Shown here: piece by piece, positions 8,744-20,687 of the stretch
How positions within the stretch are numbered: position 1 is the stretch's first letter
Layout: each line of letters begins with the position of its first letter
The notes under the pieces: generated by a model
What the model saw: the letters and a program-made list of their open reading frames with translations, nothing else
Told to the model about the DNA's origin: nothing
The model's database searches: none
Made by a program: the position numbers and the translations under genes
Assembly: GCA_036346405.1 (NCBI GenBank)
Contig: CM070563.1
Coordinates: 34,213,298-34,277,297, forward strand
Origin: Phyllostachys edulis
Taxonomy: Eukaryota; Streptophyta; Magnoliopsida; Poales; Poaceae
Length of the DNA stretch: 64,000 bases
Direction of reading: 5' to 3'

Positions 8744-11700
8744 TGTCGAACCCGGGAGCGAAGGATCCCGAATCCTCTGTGTTCATACACTAGTCCAGGA
8801 TAGCTAGTATACACAGTCAAACAAAAGTGATAACACAAACATATCACGCATTTTATTATTAATAACTCAGAGTTTATTACAAGGGCCTGAGGCCAAATAA
8901 AGTAAAACGCAACGGAAGCAAAGCAGAAGTAGTAGGCCACACGACTTGCTACAGGCAATCATCTGGGGGCGTAGTCTAAGCGTCTGGGTCCTCACCGTCT
9001 TGATAGAGATCTTCTCCTGAATAAAGATTATTCAGCAAGAGTGAGCACTACTACCGTGCTTGCAAGTTACACCCAGTATGGAATTATGATGCATGCATAA
9101 GGTAAACAAAGGATATTTGCAGGGTTTATTTGCATAAACAACATTTTTGGTTTGAATACTCATATTAAATTCCAAGGCTATTTTTATACTATAATTAAAA
9201 TCAGATTTAAAATGATAGTTTATAGTGTGGATAACCTCCATAATTGAATGGTGAAGGATACCCTCCTATCACAATGGCTACCCGCCCAATTTTACCACAA
9301 GGATTATCCGTCCTAAAACCTTTTGTTGAAAACATTTCAAAACCAAAAACAAGGTCTAACTCGGAGTGGCTTTGCTAGCATGTCCATGACCGCGGACGCG
9401 GCTATTCGAATAGTTTTCTACTCTGCAGAGTTTGTACAGCTTTACCCACACGAGATAATTTGCTTTTAATGTCGGCCAATACACGCTTCCAAAGGCGTGT
9501 GACTAAGCAATTATCACGAGGCCGTTACAAAGTTCTATCTTAATGTATTTGTGCCCGCTAAGGGTTCGCTTCCCTTGGACTGACCGTCCTCCGGAAGCCC
9601 CCTCTTGCGCCAGGTGGGACTAAAGTCTGACCGACACCCAAACCAACAGCATGGTACACATAACAATGAGGTATCACAAATTAATAAGCCAAGTCCTGCC
9701 CATACAGGACATGTGGTGGTACGGTAAGGCATAGCAAAGGAACGGTCAAAGACCGGTCCTTAACTAACTTGGACGTCTTCCAAATTAAACCCTAGGCCTT
9801 AATCTTAACCAGATTAAGCCCGTGCATAAACTTTCACCCACAAACGGTCCAATTCGCCCAAGTCTAAACCAATTTTATTTATTTTTTCCTTGTCAAAACA
9901 TTTTTCAATAATCTTATGGTAAAGACAATACCATAGCATCATTTGTAAACCAATTTTGCATTTTGGCCAAATTCCCCGAATCAACTTTTTGGTCTAAGCA
10001 ATTGCTAAGTATAATTCTCTTAATTATTTTACTAAGGTGACAAGGGCATGGCAAACAATATTCAAATTGGCTATACCAAAGGGATTGGAGTAACTAAGCA
10101 TTTAAACAGGGAATTAAAATAATTGAATAAAAATATGCATGCATTAATAATTTAAAAACTAAATTAAATAACTTTAAAATATTAGGAACAATATGGTCAA
10201 TGGTATAACTTGCCTTCGTTGAAGTCTTGGAAATCTAAGTCCTCAGAAGGATCTGCCTCTCCGGAGTCGTCGAAGTCTCTACGCGAAAATACGACAAATT
10301 CAATTGAAATTCAAATAAATTCAAAAAGTCAAATCAAACTAACTTCAAATAAAAATATTTTAGTTTATTTAGCTAGATAATGATTTTATACGAATTTAGC
10401 AATTTGAATCACCCAATTTGGAGTTTGGATGCAAAAGATATGGATTTTAGAAGTTTAAACCCTAAATCAGATTTTAATCGAATTTCTTGATTTATTTTCC
10501 CAAAGGAAATTTCAGATTTACTGCGTCATCGCGTGGTGTGTCACTGACGGTGGGCCCGTGGTCAATGGACCATGCCCATGAACCGGTCAATGCTCACGGT
10601 GGACACGGTCCACACAACAGGGAACGGGAGGGAGCGCGGGGCTTGCACGCGGATGACGTGGCGCCACGTAGGCGTGAGTGCCTCGGTGGCGCTGACCTGT
10701 CGCCAACGTGGCCAAGCCACGCAAGTGCGGTGAGCGGCAGCGCTACGGTTTGGTCTCGCTGGTGCTTCGCGCTACGGCGAGACGAATGGAGATGCTCAAA
10801 ATGATGAGAGAGTGAAGGGGAACCAGGTGCGTTACCACACAGCGGCGAAGGGTGAAGAGATGGCTGGCGGCGAGAGGTTTAGCGGTGGTGGCGCACTGTC
10901 GACGGTCAATTAGGGGTTTCGGCGGTCCTTGCAGCGAATGGGAGGGAGCACCGGCTTCGCGACAACGAGGACGAAGCGTCAACGGAGGCACTGGAATCGG
11001 AGAAAAACCGAAGCTTGGCCACCGACGAAGAACCTCAAAATTCAGGTTCTAGAGAGGGATTGAGGAGAGGCGCGCTGAAGCGTTGGGATGAGGAGACTAC
11101 GGGGGTCCTGGTGCCCCCTTTTTTAGGGCGAGGGCGTGGCCGGAGCTTCATAGGGCACAAGAAGGTCCACGCGGCACGGTGGCGAGAATTAGGGGATTCT
11201 GGGCACGGGGATGGAAAGGAGAGGCTGTGTCGAAGGCGGAGAGGATCCACGACTTGAATGCACGCGTCAATTAGGGATACGCGGCCGGATTTGAGCGATA
11301 TGGAAGGTTTTTGAAATCGGCCATGGCGGACGCGGCGCGAGGAAAAGGAAGGTGGACGACGCACAGTCATGAGCGGCCCACTTGTCATCATCAGCGGCAA
11401 TAGGAAAGGAGAGGGTGCGCGTGAATCGTCCGATGGCGATCCAACGGCCACGGCGGTTTGCGGTGAATAGGAAAGTCACTGATGCACACGAGCTGTTAGA
11501 TCTTAGATCGGACGGCTGTGGTGAGACGCGGTGTACGCGCGATGAGAGCGGGCCGTGTGGGCCGTGCGCACGTGTGAGTGCAGATGTGCCCGAACAGATT
11601 CGGCCCAAACACTATTTAAGGATTTCTTTTGTTTTTTCTAATTGATTTAATTCAGTTAAATCAAAATAGCTTTAGAAGATAGTAAGTAAATTCCAAAAAT

Positions 11701-11903
11701 TATGAGAAAATTCACAGAAATTCTCAAAGATATTTTGGACTTAAATAAAATAATTCCAACTTATACTTGGTAATAGATTTTGCAATTAATTTTGTTTTGA
11801 GCTTTAAAATAATTAAGGAAAAGCTTTTAAAAAATTCAGAAAATCTACAAAAAATAATTAGGTTTTAAATTTTCTCTGAAATTTGAAAATTTGGGCTGTT
11901 ACA
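8744..11903 (-). mobile_element. Gypsy 5' LTR (RIRE3/RIRE8-like), 3.16 kb
   Basis: The + strand begins TGTCGAACCC and ends GGGCTGTTACA, so on the - strand the LTR runs TGTAACAGCCC to GGGTTCGACA with TG/CA ends. A GC-rich block at about 10560-11590 gives many spurious frames. A self-complementary island is at 9402-9431 and a short hairpin at 9044-9060. A partial copy of this family is at 22251-23020. Because the other end of the element is lost, no matching target-site duplication can be checked (flank GTGAG at 11904). Confidence 0.88.
9385..9455 (-). other. Palindromic island in RIRE3/8-like LTR
   Basis: Two perfect palindromes lie close together: CTATTCGAATAG at 9402-9413 and ACTCTGCAGAGT at 9420-9431, followed by TTTACCCACA. 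The same arrangement recurs near 22908, 40080, 58398 and, inverted, at 14984-15019. It lies about 640-690 bp from the LTR 3' end. A role in RNA dimerisation, packaging or protein binding is inference. Confidence 0.8.
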
Positions 11904-12600
11904 GTGAGTAAACCATGACGTAACTGTGTATGTCAGCTACTGATCCAGGGAATGACACGTTATACACAGTTGACCCCAAGCTCCAAATTTGGGGTTTGAC
12001 AAATTTACTAGAGTACTTTTATTTATACCACACTTCCATTGCATTGGCTGCATGCTGGATTATATAATTGTAAAAGATGTTATATGCTTTCATTGGGCAT
12101 CCAACATGAAAAGGCATCAGAATTTTTCTTTAGGAATGAGAGCTTTGTAGATATTGTACTCTACTTTTTATATGCATTTTCCAAGAAGCAAGCAAGTACA
12201 AATAGACATCCACTTATTTTTTTAAAATTGCATGGGCTAGGTAATTACAGGCGAGATTGGTCTAGACACTGCAAGTAAAAAAATAATCTTTTTCCCAGTA
12301 GAAATTTCATTATGATATTAAGAATCCTACATTTGATGAGCATGTTCCATGCATGTCTACAATTTGTGCACTTCAATTTTTGAGATTCTACAAATTGTTT
12401 TTGTTCATGAAGGGGTTGATGTATGCGCCCGATTGCAAGGATAACTTGAAGGCCTGAATTAGCATGGCATTTGATAGCCAGGAGCATGGAGAGGAGTTCA
12501 ACAAAGCTGAAGTGCCTCCTATTTACATTGCTGAAGAGCACTTACGTTTTCCTGCCATTCCAACAAAAATGCTAAAAGCCAAAGAATCGCAGTACAAAGT
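11904..12600. other. Unassigned AT-rich DNA between LTRs
   Basis: No gene is supported. The first 150 bp (to about 12050) is an inverted match to about 36880-36975 and could encode a short shared peptide on the - strand. The remainder includes short open frames without recognisable motifs. It was probably one piece with the sequence after 15637 before the solo LTR inserted. Confidence 0.5.
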
Positions 12601-15600
12601 TGAAACAAACTCAAAATCTGCAGGTTTTTCAAAATTTTGAAAACTTTCCCTTTTTGGAAAAGCCAGCCCAAAACCCGCTTTCTTTTTTCGGTTTCCCGTT
12701 TTCTCTCATCTGAAAACAGCCTTCTCCCCATGCGCCTTTGCCTTCTTCCTTCCACGACGTCACCTTCACGACGTCACCCACCTAACGCCATCGCCGCATC
12801 CTCTGCTGCCATCACGCGCCACCTCCAGCGCCACGCACCACCTCCAATGCCTTCCACGGCCTTCACTGCCGCCACCTCACCCTGCCACCTCGCCGTTCAC
12901 GCACACGGTTGCCTATGCCGCAGCCCACACATCGCCGCCTTCCTGTGCCGCGCCCTGCTCCCACCGCCTCAATCGCCCTATAAAAGCCGCCCCAGGGCTT
13001 GCCTTCATCACCACCTCCCCTTCCCTCCCACCGTCGGCACCGGCTCAATTGAAAGATTCTGCCACCGCCTCCTTCTTCCTCTCTAGCAACCCGAGGTGAA
13101 ATCCACCTCCTCCCTTCCTACTTCTCCCTCCCCCTCCCGGCTCAAGCATTGCCGCACCGCCGCCAAGCTTTCCCCCACCTTCCCCACACCCCAAACCCGC
13201 CGAAGCTTGCTTAAGACGCTTCTCCCCATCGCACTTCTTCGCCGCCGCCAAGCTACCACACACCGCCCCAAACCCCACCAACACCACCATTGGACTCACC
13301 TTGGCCTATTTGAGCTCCCCGCACCACCTGGCCTTGTCGTCGGCCACCAGAGCAGCTGGAGCACCACTGGCTGCTGCCTCCTCCGCCCGGGGCGAGCGCG
13401 CGAGCCATTTGGCCATGCGGCTCAAGCCGCCAGGGCACGAGGCCTATATGGCCTAGCTGATTGGGTCATGGGCCGCACAGTAATGGGGTCGCCCCATTAC
13501 TGTTCAAACAAAACCGGCTAGTACTGTTCATTACACAGTAAATTCTTTCACTGTTCCAAATCCGAAAATATACTATTCATAGCACAGTAATTTCGATTAC
13601 TATTCATAGTGATTACTGTTCATTCTTACCAGAAAACAGTAAACCTAATTATTGTCCCTTAACCTAGTTTACTGTTTAATTACTGTTCATAACCCAATTC
13701 ATGCATGAACAGTAAAAAAAAAATGACACTATTCACCAAAGCCCTAATCTGACAATTTATGTCCTTTTCGACCGCTTCGATCCCAAAAAAACGTATTCTT
13801 GACTCCGATCAGCTATACCAAGCTCCCAATAAATCTTTTCACCTTTCTATAGGATTCATTATCTCTTACTATATTTTTGTTGTACTTGGATCCAAATCTC
13901 AACTCTATTTAGTCCAATTAAACACCAAATAAATACCCATCCTCCACACCACCTTTCTTTCAGTTTCTTTTTTATTTTATTTACTTGTATGTTGTTCCCA
14001 ACTCATTCCTTGTCGAGCCGGATTTTATTTGGTTTGTTTATTGTATTGCTTCTCGTTAGGTCACGATTTTGACGACCAGACTCCAGAAAACGCCGGACAA
14101 GACCAGTATCTACAGGACTTTGTGCAAGAAGGCAAGTCGCATTCCTTGATCATTTCGAGCCCATTTTTCATATATTTATATTATTACTTTCATTATTGTA
14201 TTTGTGCCAATTACTTTAAATATTGAAATAATACTTTTGAATGCCATGATAATTAGATAAATCCCATTACCCCACATACAAACCCACCTAGCACTTGTAG
14301 GCCATATTCACCTTGACAAATACCCAGCACTTGTAGGCAATTTTCACCTTGACAAGTTCACCTAAAATATTATCTATATAAGTACCTTTGTCACACAAAA
14401 GTGTATAATCCTGAAAAGCAGTATTGGCGGTCCGCCAATGGTTTTTGGTGGAGAGTTGAGGGTTGTGTCCAGGAAGTTGGACAACCCAATAGACTTGTGT
14501 TAAAAGTGAGTCATCAGTAAGATCAAGCAGGTGGACAACCACGAGTTGGTGTTGGTCCATTTCCTCACTGGTGATAAGTAAGGACAAAAACCTTGTGCCA
14601 AAGTAACAGACACAGAAAACCGCTCAACCACATGTGTGATCATTACTCCCTGGCTTAGTACACTGCTCTTCCATTTGAATATCTACAGGATGTCAACTAC
14701 CCTCGTGTGTTAGAGCAGAAGGAATTGGGGTGAGACAAGAGTGGGCTTGTAGGGACACTCGCTGGTCTACACAACGGTATGGACCCGTCAGCCTCAGAGT
14801 ACGCATTCCACTGTTGGTTAGTGGTTTCCCGAGGGCTGTACGGAGTAAGACCTACCGGGTAGAGGCTAAAAAGGGTTGAGCACTGAAAAGACTTTGTTAT
14901 CTCAACTCAGTCACACGCTAAAGTGTTGCGTGTATATTGCATGACAATATGAGCATGAGATATCTTGTGGGTAATGTTGGGCAACTCTGCAGAGTGTATA
15001 ATTAAAGGTATTCGAATACGTCGTGCTTCCGGTTAATGAAGCTGTATTAATGGGTGATTCCAGTACAGAGGCATAAGTAGAGTTTTTGAGATGGTAAGTT
15101 GGTAATTGAGTTTGTTGAGAAACCCCTGATGTTATTATTTATTATTGTTTTAAATATAAACTGCTTTAAATCCAAAATGCATCCACATATGCCTATTATG
15201 GTAAAACTGTACCATTCCTTTGATAATCCTAGCATGTAATTAATTAGGATTTCCATTTGGCTTGTTAAGTATGGAAGTTGTACTCATTCTTGCATAATCT
15301 GCAAAATCATCTACAGAGGAAACCTGGGAAAATGCAGAGGATCTAGTTGAACAGGATTTTGGTGGACGCACGGATGGCTGCGACTACTGTTGTTAGGTTT
15401 CGACTGCGTTCAAGCGTGCCTGTGGTTTGAAGTTCTTTTGTCTTGTATTATATTAACTTTGGGCTTGGATGCTCTGTTAGTATAAAAACTGACTGTTAAG
15501 CCTTAATCTTATGTAATAAAATATTGACTTTTGTTGTGATTGGAAGCTTGCTTGAGACACTGGTTACTTCGCAACTGCATATCCTAGGCGGTTGTGAAGA

Positions 15601-15632
15601 GTTTAACGGTCCCAGATTTTGGGGGCGTTACA
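12601..15632 (+). mobile_element. Solo gypsy-type LTR, 3.03 kb, TSD AAAGT
   Basis: The element starts TGAAACAAAC and ends GGGGGCGTTACA. It is flanked by AAAGT at 12596-12600 and 15633-15637, with no PBS after it, so it is a solo LTR. The start departs from the TGTAAY-CCC form of its relatives, which lowers confidence in the exact left edge. It holds a C-rich block at 12760-13460, a cluster of ACTGTTCA-like words at 13480-13740, and the palindromic island inverted at 14984-15019, about 615-650 bp from the 3' end, the same place as in the 8744 LTR. Confidence 0.75.
13480..13740 (+). repeat. Cluster of TACTGTTCA-like words in LTR
   Basis: About nine copies of (T)ACTGTTCA, ACTATTCA or the reverse TGAACAGTA fall within 260 bp, for example near 13497, 13521, 13613, 13680 and 13706. 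The cluster follows the C-rich part of the LTR and could be a repeated protein-binding word. No function is shown. Confidence 0.7.
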
Positions 15633-15655
15633 AAAGTGCATGCCAATTTAATCTA

Positions 15656-15842
15656 TCTACACTAAAAGCCTATGTCGCATCCCTGTTAATTGAACATTCA
15701 AGTTCCTTTGCCTCTGGTAGCAAACTTCCTTTGCTATACCTCTGCTATTATACGAGAGACATACGCATCAATATATACACACATAGTTCCAAAATAAATA
15801 CATCTACCAGATGGGTGTAGCATCGCGCGCCTGCCCATCTAG
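15656..15842 (+). mobile_element. Short non-autonomous Helitron, 187 bp
   Basis: The left end is TCTACACTAAAAGCC preceded by A; the right end is CTAG followed by T, as expected for Helitron insertion between A and T. Just before the end, AGATGGG and CCCATCT form an inverted repeat around a GC-rich GCATCGCGCGCC core. This matches the form of rice Helitron termini. There is no coding capacity. The call rests on the ends and could be wrong if the left end is coincidental. Confidence 0.6.
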
Positions 15843-17502
15843 TGATACATAAGACCATAGAAAACAACCGGATTGACATCTGCACAATTGCTCCATCACT
15901 AGCGAGGTGAGAATACTATATCTTTATTTCCGATTTTCAATTTCTTCTTCTCCTCCTAGAGTAGTTCTGATTCTTATTGCATGGTTCTTTATTTCATTTG
16001 TTTGTTCAGAGGTTTTCGGTTGACTTTTGCATAATTGCTCCATCACCAGCGAGGTGAGAATACTATGGCTTTTTTTTCCGATTTTCAATTTCTCCTTCTC
16101 CTAGACTAGTTCTGATAACTGATGACAGCACATTTATCTTCTATTGACGTGCAATGTTTTCTATTTTTTTAAGTAGATCGGCAATGTACAGTAAACTATA
16201 GAGTCCTTTGATATAATTCATACATAGATTACTTGGTTTTTTTATGGTTAGTGGTTTAGCTTTATTTTACATTTTTTTGGTAATGAGCTTTATTTTACAT
16301 GAATCGTTATGTTGTACACTTCGGCAATGTTTGATATCATCTCCCATATTTCTTAGATGGTACAAATTAAATTAATCTGAAGGCTTCATACTATACATTT
16401 TGGTGAGTTACTTTTTGATTCTAAATGTTGGCAGCCTCACGATTGAAGGCTATGGGATTTAACCTTGAAGGAAGATAATTGACAATTGTTCCCTAGGAGC
16501 TGGTTGATCCATAAATTCCTTAAGTTCTTGTTTCCACAGGTAATTAGTTTGGCAGCTCTTGAGTTTGCTTTCTTTTGATAACTGGACGAGACGATGCCAT
16601 CTTTCAATGCAGTTGGTGCAGGATATGCAAATTATTTGCTTTTACTTTTCCAACATGACATATAATCTTTAACCATTTATTATACATTGTTTCAAGTGGT
16701 ATGATTTCATTCTTTTTTTAATGGAAAGTTGGCGTGATTTCATTGTTCATGAAATTTGATCATTGCTGGATTGAAATTAGCATTTGGCACATTCTTATGC
16801 AGCAAGGGCATCATGATGATTTAGCATTTGGCACATTCTTATATATATTTATTTTATCCATTATATGAGGATTTTATTCTTATCACTTGAACTCTAACAA
16901 TATTCAATCTGAATTACATGTGTAAATCCAGTCTGTTGTGATTCAGGTTATGCATTTTTATTCTTTTTTTTACTAAAAATAGTAAGGTAGGCCCCTACTG
17001 TGTATATTTGAAATGAAATAGTACATTATGTACAAATAATAAAGGAAGAGAAACAATAAGAAAAAATTGTACAAGTCCCCACCAAAGACTAAATCAACCT
17101 AAAGAGTCTAGCCAGTCAAAATTGGTCGCTTCAAAACTTCATTCACTCTATGCACATGTAGAGAAAGTGACTCCATATATTTTTGTCACATGAAGCAGGC
17201 CTTCATCAATACTTCTAACAAGTAACTGGGAGTACCAAGATAGAGATTTTCTTTTAATTAGCTTTATGATGTGCTTCTTGGTCGTGATGATATAGAATGA
17301 GATACTACCGTCTCAAAGATTCAAGGTTATGCGCTTTATGCTCTTGTCCTCAAAAGTTCTATGCATTTATGAGAATTTCTCTTTCCTGTGATAGTTGAGA
17401 TAAATTGGTATCTCTAAGGCTCTAATAAAGCAGATGACTCCCTGCAGTCTGAAATTCTGAATGCTCTACTAATGCAGATAACATGGTAGACGAGTCTGTC
17501 AC
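15843..17502. other. Unassigned AT-rich DNA with direct repeats
   Basis: No gene is supported. There is a pair of 96 bp direct repeats at 15876-15971 and 16021-16116 (core GCTCCATCAC, GCGAGGTGAGAATACTAT) and a 22 bp direct repeat (TTAGCATTTGGCACATTC core) at about 16777 and 16821. The text is rich in T runs and could include old 5' UTR or transposon remnants. Confidence 0.5.
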
Positions 17503-18189
17503 CGTTGGAGATATGCCCTAGAGGCAATCATAGAGATGATTATATTTTGTTATGTTCGTAATTTTTTGATAATATGTTATCTTGTTCCTAGAATAATATC
17601 GTTAATATTTATTATCAAGTATGTGACTTGATTGTGAAATTCTATATTTCTGCGATGAATATTCTTAAACGTTCCCAAGTCGGAAACATATGAGGACACA
17701 TATGAATAGACTAGCATATGTATTGGTTGATGACCATGTTTCATGAGTCATAGATATGGAGATATCAAACCAATAATATCGACATATGTTTATCGAATAT
17801 GGGTTGGATCGACCCACCATGAGACATTGCGAGAATGTTGCATTCTTACATGTCATCAGTTGGTCTCATTCACAATGCGTATGCTATGTCCTTAGACTTG
17901 AGGTCGTCGCACGTAATCAAGATGCGTAATGGCTCACTTAGGGGTTGTCAAACACTACTTCATAACTGGGTAGTTATAAAGGTAGCTTTCGGGTTTTGTC
18001 ATGATGCATGCAACGAGACATGGTGGCCCACAAGAATTCACATCCATGATGGGTCTCAAACTTTGATGCCTATATATAGAGGGGCGGTGGCATAGGGTTA
18101 TAGGAGAATCAGGAATTCCCAAAACCCTAGTGGCCACACCTTCCTCATCCAATACCACGCAGCTAGCGCTAGCACTCTAGTGTGTGGTG
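17503..18189 (+). mobile_element. BARE/RIRE1-like copia LTR fragment
   Basis: From 17503 the sequence (GTTGGAGATATGCCCTAGAG) matches the left end of the solo LTRs at 18197 and 41766, with the initial TG apparently mutated to CG. It includes a TATA-like TATATATAGA at about 18069. It stops where the RIRE3/8-like LTR begins at 18190, so the right half of this copy is missing. Confidence 0.8.
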
Positions 18190-18223
18190 TGTCGGATGTT
18201 GGAAATATGCCCTAGAGGCAATC

Positions 18224-20687
18224 TGTAATATCCCAAAAGTATTCGAGAAAATTCGAAAGAGTATCCGCGAGAGATTAATTGAATTCGGAAGAAAACAAAA
18301 AAAATATTCGAAAGAATTGTTCGAGAGAGAATCAAATAGTTAGAGAGAAGGACTATTTAGAAATTGAATTAAGGAGAAGGATCAAATGGAAAACAGATAA
18401 TTAAATAGCTAAAGAGGGGGTTTGCTGTAGTTTTTGGACAACCTGGGCTGGGGCCTCTGGCCCATGGGCATTCGGCCCATAAGTGGAAGGGAGGAGGCTG
18501 GCCATAAAGGGGGCCAAACCCTAGGCCACCCCCTCCCCCCTCCCTTTGGCCGCCCCCCCCCCCCTCTCCCCCTTAGGCCGCCACCTCTCCCATCTCCCCC
18601 TTGGCTGCCTCCCTGCCCCCTTGTGCCTCTCCACCATGTTTCCCCCTGCTGTCGGCGAGGATCGGCCGCCTCCCGCTGCCTGTTGAGTGGGGGAGAAGAA
18701 GCCGTTCGTGGTGGTGGTGGCCGGCCATAGGAGGAAGGAGGAGAAGGGAGGAGACCAACTTCGTGGCAGGTAGTTCATCGTCTTCCTGCATTCTTCAAGG
18801 GTAATGAAGATGCTCCCTCGCTGTATGTTTCGTATTTGAAGCGTGTATGAATTCGTTAGTAGATCGGTTGTTTAGATCTCATTCTGTCCAGAAGTTTGAA
18901 CAATGGTTTTCATGTCTTTAGAAGAAGATTCTGTGGATCCCATCTCTTAGAGATATTTGGTTTATGTCCTTAGCTTTCCGTGGCCGCCAATAACGCCCAA
19001 TTCCGAGTAACGGTCAGCGAGATATGATTTTTATAGTGTTGCTGTCCTGTTAATCTGTCAGCATCCTGACGTTTGTAGAAATCTGGGTTAAGCAATTAGC
19101 TAAATAAGAAATTAGAGGATCTTGATATAACGCAAAATGTAGGTAATTGCCATAGCTTTCTAGAAAGCTAAAGAATGTGAGATTTGGACACTTGCACTAA
19201 AAGTTATGGAGGTTTTAGCTCACTGTACAGAGAACCCGACGTGAAATTTATGTCTTTTACATTGGCTTGGTAGGGATATTAGATGGCCGATTCAGAAGGG
19301 ATCCTCAACTAGGTTTAGTTGGGGAATTTAATTACCTTTCCAGAAAGTCCAAGAACACCTTATTTGGACGCCTGTAGTGAAAGTTATGAATTTTAGAAGT
19401 TGACTGTCCACCGAGGGGACAGATTGACGTTTAGGAATTTGGGGCGGGATCGAGTTAGACGTTTTTGCAAGTCCGTGGTTGTTGTTATATAGTTTATTTT
19501 GGTCCACTACTGTTGTCTTAGTATGCGTTATACTTATTATTCAGGTGGTGGACTGGTCCCGAGGGCAGCACTTTCTGCACGTCCCTCGTTCTCTCGCGGT
19601 TAAGGCAAGTATAATTATGGATATAATAGATATTATGGAATGGCATTGATTGATAATTTCTATGAGTATTTGTGTTGTTCATGATTGATATGGTGATATG
19701 ATTGGTAATGTTCATGGTTTCTAGTGCTATGAGTTATGTGTTAATCATGGATGTTTGAAAGTTGTGAAGTCTATGATTATGAGTTTTTGTAGTATGAATG
19801 GGATATTCATATGCAATGTTGTTGCGGATGCATGTTTGTATTAATTTGAGAATTCATACATATGCATCATATTGGCTTATTGAAGTCTTGGTCATGTGAT
19901 GACCAAGCAACTCCTGAGGTCCCCGTCATGTTAATGACGGGCTAAAGGTCCCCATGCTTGTAAAGCATGGGCTTTGGTCCCCATACTTGCGGAGTATGGG
20001 CAATGGTCCCTGTGCTAGATGGCACAGGCATGGGTGTGCATCGACAGATGCACACTTTGTATTACCGGTAAAATGCAAAAGGGAAAGAGAAGGATAAAGA
20101 TCATGTTGAGCATATTGCATGGCATGTGTGTGTAAAGTAACTGATATGTGGTTTTGTGGAGTGTAATTGATGAGTTACATGCTTGTATGTTGTTGATGCC
20201 ATTTATTATATTTACTGAGTCTTTGGACTCACCTCTTGTTGTTTGTTGTGTTTTAGGAACTTTTACGAGATCGGCATGCATGGGGGAAAGGAAGGATTAG
20301 TCTTGTTGCACTTTTACACGAACTACCCACCATGAATGAAAAAAAAATTAATTAGGAGATGAATGAACTGTTTAAAGTACTCTTAATGATTATTGCTTGC
20401 TTGGAGTAAACTGTAATAAATGAATAGAAGTTTTGGATGCTCATGATCTATATCTTAGATGTTTAGTTGCTATGGATGTCATAGTAATGAATAGCCAGTT
20501 TTGATTATGTCTTGATCATTTTGCAAATTGGATTATCTTTATTTATTATAACTGTTTGTTGGAACTCCGGTATAGGTAACTATACAAAGGAGGTTCTGCC
20601 GAAATTTTGTAAGGTGTTTTAGTTTAATTTTGTTTAATTTATTTAATTTAGTAGCATTCTAGGCCTTTGTTTGGCTGGGGTGTTACA
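18224..20687 (+). mobile_element. Chromovirus-type gypsy solo LTR, TSD CAATC
   Basis: It runs from TGTAATATCCC to GGGGTGTTACA, 2464 bp, with CAATC at 18219-18223 and 20688-20692. The same family is present at 37027, 28145 (inverted) and 62627. A C-rich stretch at 18520-18650 gives spurious frames. Degenerate units of about 182 bp start near 18971, 19153 and 19336. A row of hairpins lies at 19887-20080. It is the innermost layer of the local nest. Confidence 0.93.
19887..20080 (+). other. Row of hairpins in chromovirus-type LTR
   Basis: Six stem-loops follow each other: CTTGGTCAT/ATGACCAAG (19887-19907), CCCGTCAT/ATGACGGG (19922-19941), CCCATGC/GCATGGG (19951-19971), CCCATAC/GTATGGG (19980-20000), CCTGTGC/GCACAGG (20009-20028) and GTGTGCAT/ATGCACAC (20034-20055). 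A weaker one is centred on ACCGGT at about 20064. The middle four are each preceded by a GGTC(C) spacer word. The copy at 38599-38796 keeps all stems; the inverted copy at 28716-28859 has different stem sequences that still pair. Confidence 0.85.

Noticed and set aside
9535..9732. 65-codon frame with several Cys on the - strand
   Set aside because: It lies in LTR sequence shared with other copies that do not keep the frame.
10487..11645. Several frames of 66-138 codons in GC-rich LTR
   Set aside because: They are within the gypsy 5' LTR, overlap on both strands and have no domain motifs.
12637..13521. Long frames on both strands in the C-rich part of the 12601 LTR
   Set aside because: They lie inside a delimited solo LTR, are low-complexity (Pro, Ser, His, Arg) and overlap each other on both strands; this is base composition, not a gene.
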